The notes below the pieces were generated by a model, which worked only from the letters and a program-made list of their open reading frames with translations, was not told where the DNA came from and searched no databases. A stretch of 40,384 bases of DNA from assembly GCA_022448645.1 (NCBI GenBank), contig JAKVBZ010000045.1, positions 1-40,384 on the forward strand, given 5' to 3'. A program made the position numbers and the translations under genes. Positions within the stretch are counted from its first letter, which is position 1. Each line of letters begins with the position of its first letter. Source of the stretch: Pirellulaceae bacterium (lineage in GTDB: Bacteria; Planctomycetota; Planctomycetia; Pirellulales; Pirellulaceae). Below are positions 26,422 to 35,778 of this stretch, in pieces.

Positions 26422-27471
26422 CTATTCTTGGTGGTGTGACTCTTCGTAGTGCCGTCGAAGCGTATCGAGTGCGAAATCGTCAGTGAGGGAATGCCATACA
26501 GCATGGATATGATTGGCGTCATTCTGAGTGCTATCGTATTCGATGAGAAACGTAGGTCCGTGGATACGATAATAGTGTCCGTCTCCGGGTTCCAAGCCGC
26601 CAGCCCAGGCGAAGTGAATTTTTTCTGGATGATTATGAAAGATACTATCCAATTCAGCATGGGCAAGCACAGGTCTGAGATTGGTAATGTATTCCGAGAT
26701 CAATCGGACCAGTATTTTTGATTGTTCGCTCGACATCTCTGCGGCAGATACACCTACGGGGGCTCCAACGTCAATGGCTTGTCCTGGGCCCGTAATGACG
26801 TCACTGGGAGCTTCCACGTCGATAACCGCTTTACTTTTTAGTGTATCGTCAAACAACTTAACCAGACTTCGTGCCATGGATTCTTCTGCTCCCATCACAC
26901 GCAATCCGGCACGGGGGCCTGTCTTGACTTCGGCAGGATTGGCTCCAAAGAACATCGGTGTGCTCACAACCAGTCCGTGGACGGAAGAGAAATTGAGCGA
27001 TAGATGGTGACCTTCGATACGCCATCCCCATGGTTCTTCCAATTGTGGTTCACCAAACACAGCAAACCAGTATTTTTCTTCGTCTCGTCGTTCTGCTGCA
27101 TCCGGACGATCGCTTTCCAGCTCTCGCAGGACGCGCTCCAGTGACATTACAGCAACTGCCTTGAGGTATCCTTTGTTGCTTAACACCGATCGCATGAACT
27201 CGTGCCCCGCACGACGTTGTTCTAAGGTCATTTCTTTGAACATGACGCCTAATCGTTCTTTCGGAATAAAATGCCAATCTGTCCGAACAGGATCATCAAA
27301 TTTGAATGTAGCCTTTTGGCGCAGGTCGGAGTCCAAGGAGTCAAGAAACGCGTTGGCTGCCGTGACAACTTCTTCTGAAATGGCACTGTGGCCTTCGTGT
27401 GCCGGAGCGGACGCGGTCAACAGAAGGGATAGGATGACAGAAGTCAGTACGGCAGCATGGGAGCGTTTCAT
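26422..27471 (-). CDS. DUF3500 domain secreted protein
   Basis: A 349-residue protein from ATG 27471 (MKRSHAAVLTSVILSLLLTA). The first 20-24 residues form a signal peptide ending near APAHEGH. The frame is open a further 171 codons upstream, but that part overlaps the crcB gene and has no protein character, so it is not used. The body matches the DUF3500 pattern: a helical N-terminal part (LRQKATFKFDD, LEQRRAGHEFMRSVLS), then WGWRIEGHHLSLNF, then PMFFGANPAEV, and a C-terminal HFAWAGG with HGPTFLIEYDSTQNDANHIH. The family is exported and uncharacterised. Its conserved histidines suggest metal or substrate binding, which is inference. It is the last gene in the minus-strand block that includes crcB and the cytochrome c synthase. 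Confidence 0.9.
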   Translation of the reverse strand: MKRSHAAVLTSVILSLLLTASAPAHEGHSAISEEVVTAANAFLDSLDSDLRQKATFKFDDPVRTDWHFIPKERLGVMFKEMTLEQRRAGHEFMRSVLSNKGYLKAVAVMSLERVLRELESDRPDAAERRDEEKYWFAVFGEPQLEEPWGWRIEGHHLSLNFSSVHGLVVSTPMFFGANPAEVKTGPRAGLRVMGAEESMARSLVKLFDDTLKSKAVIDVEAPSDVITGPGQAIDVGAPVGVSAAEMSSEQSKILVRLISEYITNLRPVLAHAELDSIFHNHPEKIHFAWAGGLEPGDGHYYRIHGPTFLIEYDSTQNDANHIHAVWHSLTDDFALDTLRRHYEESHHQE

Positions 27472-27623
27472 AGTTGTGTCTCTAGATGATGAAAGACGAA
27501 GGTAAGGTAGTTGGATTGAGTTTGGCCGATGGTGTTCATCAGGCGGGTTGGTCACGTAACGAGCATAACTTGCTGGTCGAATTACTGCAACTTGCTCCAT
27601 GAGAAATCGCTGCAGCGCGTCAA

Positions 27624-28007
27624 CTAGCCGCGCGTGCGCATGCCAATATACATACCTAGCAAAACAGCAGTTAGTCCCAACGTCAGATTGGCGGCAATGT
27701 TGAGAGCCCCTAAATGCCAATCGCCATCCTGGGTATGTGTGACGGTTTCCATGCCGAATGTAGAGAACGTGGTCAGTGATCCAAGGAATCCGCTGCCAAG
27801 TGCCAGGTGTAACCGTCGGTGGGTTTGATCGAGCCCGTGAGCGATCAACCAACCCAGTAAAAAGCAGCCGGCAACATTGACTACCAAGGTGCCGATGGGG
27901 AAACCGCTTCCCAAGAATTTTTGGCAGGCTGCGGATACTCCGGTGCGCGCGAGCGCTCCGACGGCGGCAAAGCCACTGATCCAAAGAATGTCAACGATTA
28001 GGGACAT
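27624..28007 (-). CDS. crcB: Fluoride channel CrcB (Fluc)
   Basis: A 127-residue protein with four hydrophobic helices, the normal size for a single-domain Fluc subunit. Conserved features: GALARTGVS near residue 17, FPIGTLVVNVAGCFLLG at about 36-52 (including the pore asparagine), and GFLGSLTTFSTFGMET near 73, the phenylalanine-containing central segment. Fluc proteins work as dual-topology dimers that export fluoride across the inner membrane. The gene lies 87 bases downstream of the cytochrome c synthase gene and 152 bases upstream of the DUF3500 gene, all on the same strand. I see no fluoride riboswitch in the 87-base gap. Confidence 0.95.
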   Translation of the reverse strand: MSLIVDILWISGFAAVGALARTGVSAACQKFLGSGFPIGTLVVNVAGCFLLGWLIAHGLDQTHRRLHLALGSGFLGSLTTFSTFGMETVTHTQDGDWHLGALNIAANLTLGLTAVLLGMYIGMRTRG

Positions 28008-28094
28008 CTGCCATTTTGAATTGTTGGAGGTTGTGTTACTCGCAGCAGGCTCACGTACTGGTTCTTCGAGTCGCTATTCTGATTGGTCACTTAT

Positions 28095-31000
28095 TCAAGA
28101 TTGTGGTCCCACGCGATAACTATTCCAAATTCTGAGCGGAAGTAGACCTAATGCGATGATTGCCATGTGGAACAATACGGTGATCAATAATTTAAAGAGG
28201 ACTCCCTCCGTGAATCCATACGAGTGTAATCCGACTCCGAGTTCGTTGACACCGAACCAAGACCAGCTGACTGCGATGTTGCCAGCGGTAGCCAACACAG
28301 CAAGTCCTCGATGTCGCACCATGCCACCCCAGCGCGCGTGCAGGACGAGTGCGTTCCACAGTACAATGATCAGAGCCCCATTTTCTTTCGGATCCCAGCC
28401 CCAAAACCGACCCCAAGAATCATCAGCCCATAGTCCGCCGAGTACGGTGCCAACAAAACTGAAGAAAATGGAAAAGCACAATACACCGTACGTCATGCGG
28501 GTGATTTCTTTGCGTAGCCGATCGGGCAATGGTAACAAAAGGCCTCCCAGAATGTAGACGACCCCCAAGAATCCAGCTGCGTAGGTTGTGGCATAACCCA
28601 ACGTAATACAAACAACGTGTGTGGCCAGCCAAAACTGTGTGTCGAGAACTGCTTGTAAGACCTCTAGCGTGTCGCCATCCAGCGATAATTGATGGGCGAT
28701 GATGAGCGTCGAAAATCCTCCAACGCTGGCGAGTGCGTTACCGATTCCCAGGCTGTACAACCATTCCAGGATCAGTCCCAGAACGACAACCGCCCAGCCA
28801 ATAAAGACTGCTGATGAGTAAAGATTGGTGACTGGAGGACGACCGGAGATGTACATGCGCGCCCAAAGAGCGAACGTGTGAATGAACAAAGCCAGCAGTA
28901 CCAGCCAAACGGCGGATCGGTGGAGTGGAATGCGCCAACCTAGCCACCCGAAGGTTGTCAGCACAAACGCGACGAGGTAGATCGCCATGGCCATAAAAAA
29001 CGGAGAAGCATGATTGAACAAAACCTCCATGCCAGCTTTGGAAGGTTGGTACTCGGCTGGTGCGGCCGACAAAAAGGATTCCTGCAACGAGAGGACTTCC
29101 TGGTTAAATGTCTCGCCGTTACCTACTCGGTACGCGTGAAAGGCAGAGGCCAAGGATTGTGCGATGGGGCTTTCAGGGTCTTGGATATTTCGGCCTCGAA
29201 GCGCCGCAGTAATTGCTTGTTGGAATTCGTTTTCCAGTTGAGGCAAATCGCTTTGAACCGCTTCTTTCGCACTTTTTAAAAATCCATCACGGATGGAGGG
29301 TTCCATCCTCTGAAACAGATTGTCAGCCATTTCTTGAAGTTCTACCTCGGAAGCATCTGGTTGATTTTCTCGAATGAATCCTGCGACCATACTCTTCACC
29401 CTCATTTCGGCCAATTCATTCAAGCTTTCCGGAGACATCATGCGTTCGACAAAATGTTTTGCCAGTTCGGCCGTGTCCGTCGCGTTCGCCGATGTCGCCA
29501 ACTTTTTCACCCACAGATCGGTGGCGGCAATGGTAAACGGAACCCAAGAATCGTCTCCAAAACCTTGATCGGTATTAGGGATCGCTCGTGGTACCGGTGC
29601 GGATGCAAGTTGTTCGTTGATATTAGCCATGGCCAAAATCAACTGGCCTTGAAGCAAGGGAGTCTCGGTAGCGTCCTTGGGCATACGAAATGATTCACGC
29701 AACTGGAGGTACTTTTGAATTCGTTCGTCAAGTTCTAGTACTTTTCGTTGAAAGACATTCATCTTCTCGTCAGGAACAGTCCTTGCTTGGGCGACTTGTT
29801 GTCGGAAGGCTGCTATGCGAGGCTCTATTTCGCTAAATGCATAGCGATAACCTTTGCGACGTACCAATCCGAGCAGGTCGAGTACATCCAGGTTTTGGAT
29901 GCGAAATACACGATGTCGTTCGGCATCAGGTGCTTCGGTGACGACATCGAGAAACCAACGTATGGCGGGTTGTTTTTTGTCATCGACATCCCGGTAACTG
30001 GTGCGATCGGAAATGACAAGCAGACTGTTTCTTGCCAAAGAATCAAACGGTTTGATTCGGCCCTTGTAGGCCAAGGGCAACTTACCAAATTCGGATAGAT
30101 TGCATTGATTTACCTGGGTCGCATCTGGCCGACACTTGTTGGCTGCCCAGATTCCCATCAAGCCGACAAAGATACAGGGAACGACCCACTGCATCATGCT
30201 GTGAGATGTTGGTTTTGTGTTACCAGGTTGAAAGCGACTTAAGAAGCGGATAAGCATGACTGTGAAATGCCATAGCATGCCGGTTGCGACATGCATGCAA
30301 GCCACGTAGGGGATCATCCATCCAGAATTTTTTACGATCTGCAAGGTGGTATACTCGCGCCCTTCGATGTCGGTGTATCCGCTTTGGTAAAAGGTTTCTC
30401 CGGCATAGCGAAGCGGATTGTTCATCCAGATATGTACCGGGCGGTCTTCCTGTTTTTCCAGGTCTACCAGACGCACGTCAGATGAGTAGTTCCGGGGAGT
30501 GTCTGTGCCGACATAATCGTCTTTGCGGACGTCGGTCAGGTGCATGGAGTAAGGTTTGTAATTGCGCTTAAAACGCAAGCTCACTTCGTACGCCTGATCA
30601 TCTATCTCGATCGTTTCGCCATTCGTATACCATTGAGAAATCATGTAGGTGCCAAGTGGGGTACCTTGTTCTCGGTCTTTGACGCGAACGTAAGCCGTTG
30701 CCAGATTGATTTGACTGCCTTCCGAACCACCAACGGGCTTGGTTTCCTTGGCGAAATCTCGCAATCCTCTTCCATGATTTGCCAGGTTCGTGTCAGCTGG
30801 TTCCAGGGCACGCAATTCAGAGTTGCGGTAGTAAGAGAGTATTTCTAAGTCAAACGGTAGTTCCTTGTGTTCAATATGTTTGTTTTGAAGGTGTTTTGTA
30901 GCTTTGCCATTATTTGTGGTTGGGACCACGACCACCCAGTCTTCATCAGGATGGTTTGGATGGTTGCGATCAATGACTGCAATCTCTACGGCGCGAATAT

Positions 31001-31898
31001 CTTGTCCGTAATTGATGGTCTCGCCTTCACCAATCCGCATCTGCTCTTCAATGTCATACTGAGTCACAAAGAATTGGCCAAACATCATCAGTGCGATGCC
31101 AGCATGGAGTAGTACAATGCCGGCGCGTCCTTTGAATACGAATGCGCAGCCGACCAGAAGAATGATCGCTGCCAACAGTCCTTTGATGAGTTGCCATAGG
31201 ATGCGCATGCCGGCATCGCCCAGGTAGGCAGAGTCGCCGACGGCGAACAGCCAAACAGAAAAAATCGTTAACAGAACGGATCCGATAGCGCACAACAGAA
31301 TTGCTAGTTTTCTGTCGTTCTGTTGGCGCCAAAGAAAAGTGGTGCCAGTGCAAGCGGCGATCGCACCGACCGCTAGAAAAACTTTTAATGCAAGCCATAG
31401 CGATTGCCAGGAAAACGGTGGAGCCGCCTGCAGGCCTTCATGGTTGTGGCCGCTCACAACTACCAGAAAAGTCAAAAGAGTACCCACCGAGATGATCAAC
31501 AAGCCAAGGATAAGTCGCGTGCCGCGGGCTTGTATTTTGAAGCGTATGGCGTGCGCAGCGAATAAATTGATAAACATCAACAATCCGATCAGCCCACCAC
31601 CGGGAAACAGGAATGAGCCTCCGATGTTGTGCCAAGAAGGAAACCAAGTTCGTGGGATCAGTACACGCAACTCAATGACAGCAATGAAGGGCTTGAAATA
31701 GTCCTCCATCACTTCCCACATTCCTTTGTCCACCTGCGCTAGAGTCCCCACCAGGACGATGAAGACCGCCATGGCCAACAATGTCACGGTCAAGCGTAAA
31801 GATGCCAGCATTCGGAATGTCATCCAGGCGACCTGAGTGATCGGCAACGTGCGCCGCGTTGCGAGTTGGCCGTCACTGGAGTATTCACCCGTGGCCAT
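28095..31898 (-). CDS. Fused CcsB-CcsA (ResB-CcsA) cytochrome c synthase
   Basis: A 1,267-residue protein. A ResB/CcsB-like N-terminal half has membrane helices starting ASLRLTVTLLAMAVFIVLVG (about 32-51), GIVLLHAGIALMMFGQFFV near 265, and periplasmic beta sequence including NPLRYAGETFYQSGYTD near 497. A long soluble stretch of about 350 residues follows (roughly 600-960, helical, charged). The C-terminal CcsA half has about eight helices and the WWD-type motif WGRFWGWDPKENGA near 1160-1173, plus conserved histidines (ATHVVCITLGY, HSYGF). System II synthases move heme out and attach it to CXXCH cytochromes. A good ribosome site (AAGGAA, 6 bases upstream) supports the ATG at 31898. The CcsB-CcsA fusion is known in several phyla. 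The large soluble insert is the unusual part. Confidence 0.93.
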   Translation of the reverse strand: MATGEYSSDGQLATRRTLPITQVAWMTFRMLASLRLTVTLLAMAVFIVLVGTLAQVDKGMWEVMEDYFKPFIAVIELRVLIPRTWFPSWHNIGGSFLFPGGGLIGLLMFINLFAAHAIRFKIQARGTRLILGLLIISVGTLLTFLVVVSGHNHEGLQAAPPFSWQSLWLALKVFLAVGAIAACTGTTFLWRQQNDRKLAILLCAIGSVLLTIFSVWLFAVGDSAYLGDAGMRILWQLIKGLLAAIILLVGCAFVFKGRAGIVLLHAGIALMMFGQFFVTQYDIEEQMRIGEGETINYGQDIRAVEIAVIDRNHPNHPDEDWVVVVPTTNNGKATKHLQNKHIEHKELPFDLEILSYYRNSELRALEPADTNLANHGRGLRDFAKETKPVGGSEGSQINLATAYVRVKDREQGTPLGTYMISQWYTNGETIEIDDQAYEVSLRFKRNYKPYSMHLTDVRKDDYVGTDTPRNYSSDVRLVDLEKQEDRPVHIWMNNPLRYAGETFYQSGYTDIEGREYTTLQIVKNSGWMIPYVACMHVATGMLWHFTVMLIRFLSRFQPGNTKPTSHSMMQWVVPCIFVGLMGIWAANKCRPDATQVNQCNLSEFGKLPLAYKGRIKPFDSLARNSLLVISDRTSYRDVDDKKQPAIRWFLDVVTEAPDAERHRVFRIQNLDVLDLLGLVRRKGYRYAFSEIEPRIAAFRQQVAQARTVPDEKMNVFQRKVLELDERIQKYLQLRESFRMPKDATETPLLQGQLILAMANINEQLASAPVPRAIPNTDQGFGDDSWVPFTIAATDLWVKKLATSANATDTAELAKHFVERMMSPESLNELAEMRVKSMVAGFIRENQPDASEVELQEMADNLFQRMEPSIRDGFLKSAKEAVQSDLPQLENEFQQAITAALRGRNIQDPESPIAQSLASAFHAYRVGNGETFNQEVLSLQESFLSAAPAEYQPSKAGMEVLFNHASPFFMAMAIYLVAFVLTTFGWLGWRIPLHRSAVWLVLLALFIHTFALWARMYISGRPPVTNLYSSAVFIGWAVVVLGLILEWLYSLGIGNALASVGGFSTLIIAHQLSLDGDTLEVLQAVLDTQFWLATHVVCITLGYATTYAAGFLGVVYILGGLLLPLPDRLRKEITRMTYGVLCFSIFFSFVGTVLGGLWADDSWGRFWGWDPKENGALIIVLWNALVLHARWGGMVRHRGLAVLATAGNIAVSWSWFGVNELGVGLHSYGFTEGVLFKLLITVLFHMAIIALGLLPLRIWNSYRVGPQS

Positions 31899-32106
31899 GT
31901 TCAGTTCCTTGCAATTATGTTTCTTTTGTTCTCCTCCTCGCGCTCTGCGTGGGAAGGAGTGTACGAGTACGGTCTTGAGTCATCACAGCTTTCGCTGGAT
32001 GTTGGTGTGATGAACCATCTTTGAATTACTTCACGAAGCTCAGCATGACGTCGATGGTTCAATCGGTTACGGTCAAATTTTATCTGCAAGCCAAGGCAAT
32101 GGTGAC

Positions 32107-33252
32107 TTATCTGTCAGGTTTGTCCCATCGAAGCGAAGCCACAAACTCGTCGAAGTGCGTACGCTCTTTTTCTGCCAAATCGCGATTTCCTTTGAGTTTG
32201 AAAAAATAGACAAACCCGTCATGTTCTGCCAATACTCCGAGAATCGTTTCTGGATCGGCAGCATCTTCATTGGTATGGATTTCGATTTGTTGAGCCGGTG
32301 AACCTGCCACCGAAATCGATTGGAAGGCGTTGTTGAGTTCTACTTGGCTCATGCCAGATAGTCCCAGCTGTTGTCTCCAACGATTGACATTCTGCAATGG
32401 ACGAGCCATGGCGGCAGGGAACCGACTGACGGTAATGTCTAAACGGGCATTGTCCGTTACCACTTCGAACGCGGCTTCGAAGCGGACCGAAATGCCGCCA
32501 CGGGAAACTAATGTTTGTCCTGGTGACCAACCTACCGGCACGTCGTAGGTGAGATTTGACGTTGGTGCTTCGGGTGGGGAGCGTGGTGATGAAGGAACCG
32601 CCTTGGGGGGTTGCATGTTGCCTTGCATGCCGCCCGCACGACGGCGGCCAACCATATTCACGATCAGGGCAGTGGTTCCTTCTAAAGGAATCGTCTCGGA
32701 CTGGTCGGGTAGTTGTTCATTAGTGATTGGTTGTAACCCTAGTTCATTTCTCCAACGATTGACGTTCTCGATCAGATAACGTTCGTGACTAGGTAAAGTG
32801 ATTGGCAACGGGGTCACGCTAACTTCAAGTGGCGGTTCGACGGTAGTAATGACCAGGGTTGCCAGGCGGATGCCGCTTCCCGTTTGTTGCTTCCAACCTG
32901 AAGGATTGGTCCATTGAAGAGAGGGATTGGCATCTGCCGAGAAGCGAACGGATTCGATCAGCTCACGAAAAGCTTCGACTTGTTGGGCCACAGACTTGCT
33001 GGGACCGCTGAGCTTGAAAAACCAGCCAGTTTGTTCCTGCAACAGAATGCCGCCCAGCGTGCGATCTGGAGGCGGAGCATGGTTTTGCTCGTAGACTACA
33101 TGTGGTTTGGGGACGGCGTAGGCCACAATCTGGTCATTGTGACCATGACCACATCCACCGCTGGACAATAACCATAAGCCCGTCAACAACAAGCAAACCG
33201 GTGGCAGCAGGTATCTTGCTGGGGCCGTTCTGTGAGATTCCTGTAACATCAT
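32107..33252 (-). CDS. Lipoprotein with duplicated NVNRWR domain
   Basis: A 381-residue protein. The N-terminus (LLPPVCLLLTGLWLLSSGGC) is a lipoprotein-type signal with lipidated Cys34, though the lipobox is not perfect. The rest is built from two half-domains. One contains W...(G)W.....R followed by NVNRWR[NQ][EQ]LGL and occurs twice (near residues 165 and 295). The other contains GWFFKLSGP or VYFFKLKGN and F..[LF][IV].S[VL]R, and occurs at about 70-105 and again at the C-terminus. The order is C-half, N-half, N-half, C-half. It is probably attached to a membrane facing the periplasm. Function is unknown. A proline-rich linker (about 215-235) separates the two N-halves. It lies directly upstream of the cytochrome c synthase gene on the same strand. 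Confidence 0.85.
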   Translation of the reverse strand: MMLQESHRTAPARYLLPPVCLLLTGLWLLSSGGCGHGHNDQIVAYAVPKPHVVYEQNHAPPPDRTLGGILLQEQTGWFFKLSGPSKSVAQQVEAFRELIESVRFSADANPSLQWTNPSGWKQQTGSGIRLATLVITTVEPPLEVSVTPLPITLPSHERYLIENVNRWRNELGLQPITNEQLPDQSETIPLEGTTALIVNMVGRRRAGGMQGNMQPPKAVPSSPRSPPEAPTSNLTYDVPVGWSPGQTLVSRGGISVRFEAAFEVVTDNARLDITVSRFPAAMARPLQNVNRWRQQLGLSGMSQVELNNAFQSISVAGSPAQQIEIHTNEDAADPETILGVLAEHDGFVYFFKLKGNRDLAEKERTHFDEFVASLRWDKPDR

Positions 33253-33332
33253 TGCACGATTATAGCGCTTCCGTTAGCAAATCGTACAGGTCGGAGAGAA
33301 AAACTGTCCTAGAACACGCGAGCAACAACGAG

Positions 33333-34649
33333 TTAACCGCCGACAAGCGTGCTGATGATCCAATCCATCAGGGCGCTGTTGATGGCATAGGGCTCTTCCC
33401 AGCTCCACATATGCCGCACGACGTCGTACATACAAAGCCCTGTGATCGACAACAGGATCGTGGCCAAACTGAGGAAGATGATGTTGGTGATGCTGTATTT
33501 GGGTTCCAGCGAGGCCACCGGGGCCGCAATGGTGGGGCTAACGGCGACGCCGCCTCCGATTTCCGCATCGGCTTCACTGAGTGGTACGTCCTCGACAGAT
33601 CCCAGTAGATTCGCTGCATCTTCTTCATAGCTGTCATCTGAATCGATGGCGATCACTTGCGATCCGCTATCACTTTCTTCGTCAGATGCTTCTTCGACGG
33701 GGGTCAGCAAGAAATCATCATCGGTCCCGCTGGTTTCAGCTTCGTCCCCTACAATTCCTTCGGGCAATTCGAGTGCTGACTCAGCCGCACTCAAGTCTAA
33801 TGGTCCGTCGGTCAAGGACAAACCGGTATCAGATGGGGTGTTGAGTGAGATCCCACTATCCGCTGGTGTCAATGTGACGTCACTTCCTGTACCGGGGTTT
33901 CCCAGAACCAAGTCGTCATCGTCGTCGAAATCGAGGTCGATGGATACCGATTCCGAAGCTTCGCCACCCGACATGACAGATGAACTATCGGCCAATTGAA
34001 GGTCGGATTCTCCCAACGAGAGAGATTCTCCGGCGGCCAGATCGGAGCTGCTCGAGGGTTGTAAGGTTAGCTCGTCGGACATCCCTTCCACACGACTGTT
34101 GTCGATCTGAGGATCCTGTACGGCATTGTCGGACAGGTTGTTACTGCTCGAACCTGCGGAAAGAACATCTGATGATTCGACCACCAATTCGATATCAGCA
34201 CCTTCATCGTTGGAATCGTTCGTTAGTTTTTGATCGCTGTTAGGTGCATCGGCATCCGAATCTTTGGCAACGTTTCTGCCCCCAATCACGGTACTGGGTG
34301 AAACCTGTTCTTTTTCATCGGCTGGGTTTAGCTCGTCCTCGGTTACAAGGACTGATTCACCTGGATCGCCATGATTACTATCGACTTCCGACAGCACGTC
34401 CAGCTCTTCATCCACGCTGGACAAGAAAACGCTATCGCCTGCAAGCGGCACTTCGCCGGCCAAGGCAGATTCGCCGAGCGTGATGCCGCGATCCGATGCC
34501 ACGCGTTGAACTTCTTCGATTTTGAATTTCCAAGTATTCCCGTCGCGGTAACCGTGAATTTCTCCGCGACTACGCATGTCGCTCAGATCGTCCTGGGAAA
34601 TCCCCAGCAAGGCGGCTACTTCCTGGAATCCTATGTACTTTCGGGCCAT
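33333..34649 (-). CDS. Excisionase-type HTH protein with acidic linker and C-terminal membrane helix
   Basis: A 438-residue protein. Residues 1-52 form a MerR/excisionase-type DNA-binding helix-turn-helix (YIGFQEVAALLGISQDDLSD, then RSRGEIHGYRDGNTWKF). Residues about 60-385 are a low-complexity region very rich in Asp, Glu and Ser (for example DLDFDDDDDLVLG), likely disordered. The C-terminus has one clear membrane helix (IIFLSLATILLSITGLCMY) and an amphipathic end. This points to a DNA-binding protein tethered to the membrane, released by proteolysis or acting in place. That role is inference. AGGGAG lies 9 bases upstream of the ATG. Small envelope-protein genes flank it on the same strand. 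Confidence 0.85.
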   Translation of the reverse strand: MARKYIGFQEVAALLGISQDDLSDMRSRGEIHGYRDGNTWKFKIEEVQRVASDRGITLGESALAGEVPLAGDSVFLSSVDEELDVLSEVDSNHGDPGESVLVTEDELNPADEKEQVSPSTVIGGRNVAKDSDADAPNSDQKLTNDSNDEGADIELVVESSDVLSAGSSSNNLSDNAVQDPQIDNSRVEGMSDELTLQPSSSSDLAAGESLSLGESDLQLADSSSVMSGGEASESVSIDLDFDDDDDLVLGNPGTGSDVTLTPADSGISLNTPSDTGLSLTDGPLDLSAAESALELPEGIVGDEAETSGTDDDFLLTPVEEASDEESDSGSQVIAIDSDDSYEEDAANLLGSVEDVPLSEADAEIGGGVAVSPTIAAPVASLEPKYSITNIIFLSLATILLSITGLCMYDVVRHMWSWEEPYAINSALMDWIISTLVGG

Positions 34650-34737
34650 CTGTGCAGGCTCCCTTTGGGAAAGTTTTGCTTTTGCGATTTACTGCGCCGC
34701 CTGCAACAGATACCACTCAAGGAGCTTGTATCGTACG

Positions 34738-35079
34738 CTATTTCACATTGACCATAGCGCGAATGTCACCGGGCGACGGACTCGTTCCGTTCCACTCATC
34801 CATCTTCAGGTCCCAATAAACGTTGCGAACACTTTTCAATTGGATTTCACCGCTTTGCGGATCGATTTCATAAACGCTCATTACTCGTTCCAGTGGATCG
34901 ACAAGAGCGACGTACTCGACGTTGTTTCCGGCTGGCACGGTCAATGCCGTCAAACCTGGCCTAGCATCAAGTTGGTGTCGCGCGTGTTGAGCATGAACGT
35001 GATTTCGGTCCGATCGGCAGGCGATCACAACGATCGTCAAACCTGAAACAACGAGAAATCCCCAGATTGCCTGTCGCAT
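34738..35079 (-). CDS. Small exported lipoprotein-like protein
   Basis: A 113-residue protein read from ATG 35079 with a strong ribosome site (GGAGG about 8 bases upstream). The N-terminus (MRQAIWGFLVVSGLTIVVIAC) ends in VIAC, a good lipobox, so the mature protein probably starts at Cys21. The mature part is small, hydrophilic and beta-rich (VEYVALVDPLERVMSVYEID, then IQLKSVRNVYWDLKMDEWN). I do not recognise the family. It lies between the HTH membrane protein and a two-helix membrane protein, all on one strand. Confidence 0.8.
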   Translation of the reverse strand: MRQAIWGFLVVSGLTIVVIACRSDRNHVHAQHARHQLDARPGLTALTVPAGNNVEYVALVDPLERVMSVYEIDPQSGEIQLKSVRNVYWDLKMDEWNGTSPSPGDIRAMVNVK

Positions 35080-35308
35080 CTAATGTCCTCCATGCGAAGA
35101 GTCGACAAATCCGCGAAAGCCTCGTTAACTTCCATTCTAAAAGAGGCTTCGCAGCATGCAAGGGTTAAATGGCGTAAACTATTACGGCGTTAGGATTTAC
35201 CGCTTTGTAGTGAATCTAACGACGTTGACGATTACGCGCAGAAAAGAAGCCGCAGAAGTCTACTTGGCAAGTGCGAATTCAGCAATAGAGCTCGTTGGAA
35301 GGCCGGAC

Positions 35309-35731
35309 TCATCCCTTTTTCAGGCGTTGTGCCCACAGCAATGTGAGCAGACTAACGATGAATGTTCCGGCAGAGATGAACCAGAGCACAGAAATGCCAA
35401 AGTACCTCCATGGGGCACCAATGTGGGAGTCCTCCACGTGGATCGGTTCCCCCGGCTCACGGTTGCCATCGAAGTAGAATGGAGCCTCCATGGCGGTGAC
35501 TGCAAATACGGCTGCCACCATCAGCAACAGACAACCAATGATCCGTAGCTTTTGTTGACTGGTTGGTTCCAGGGTGGGGTCGTCAGTTGCCTGTGAAGTG
35601 GTGTTAGAGGGGGCTGGAAACGTGCCGCGATCCACTGATTGTACGGGCTTACGGTCGTCTACAAGGTGAGCCTGTTCGACACCTTTGTCCTTTGTTTTCT
35701 CGGCAGTTTGTTTTTTTTTCGCTCGAGCCAT
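35309..35731 (-). CDS. Small two-helix membrane protein
   Basis: A 140-residue protein read from ATG 35731 (MARAKKKQTAEKTKDKG). A TTG start at 35746 is also possible. The N-terminal 60 residues are charged and likely cytoplasmic. Helix 1 is about residues 62-82 (LRIIGCLLLMVAAVFAVTAM) and helix 2 about 112-133 (GISVLWFISAGTFIVSLLTL). A 30-residue loop between them contains a tryptophan and several acidic residues. No family is recognised. Positive charge at both ends fits a helical hairpin with both termini inside the cell. Confidence 0.75.
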   Translation of the reverse strand: MARAKKKQTAEKTKDKGVEQAHLVDDRKPVQSVDRGTFPAPSNTTSQATDDPTLEPTSQQKLRIIGCLLLMVAAVFAVTAMEAPFYFDGNREPGEPIHVEDSHIGAPWRYFGISVLWFISAGTFIVSLLTLLWAQRLKKG

Positions 35732-35778
35732 CGTTCGCGCGATCAATCCATCGTGAATTCGAGTAAAGATGTTGAAAA

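Noticed and set aside
27472..27984. 171-codon N-terminal extension of the DUF3500 protein
   Set aside because: It overlaps crcB in another frame, has Arg/His-rich shadow composition, and would bury a clear signal peptide.
28008..28094. Fluoride riboswitch before crcB
   Set aside because: I looked for the conserved crcB-motif segments in the 87-base gap and saw none.
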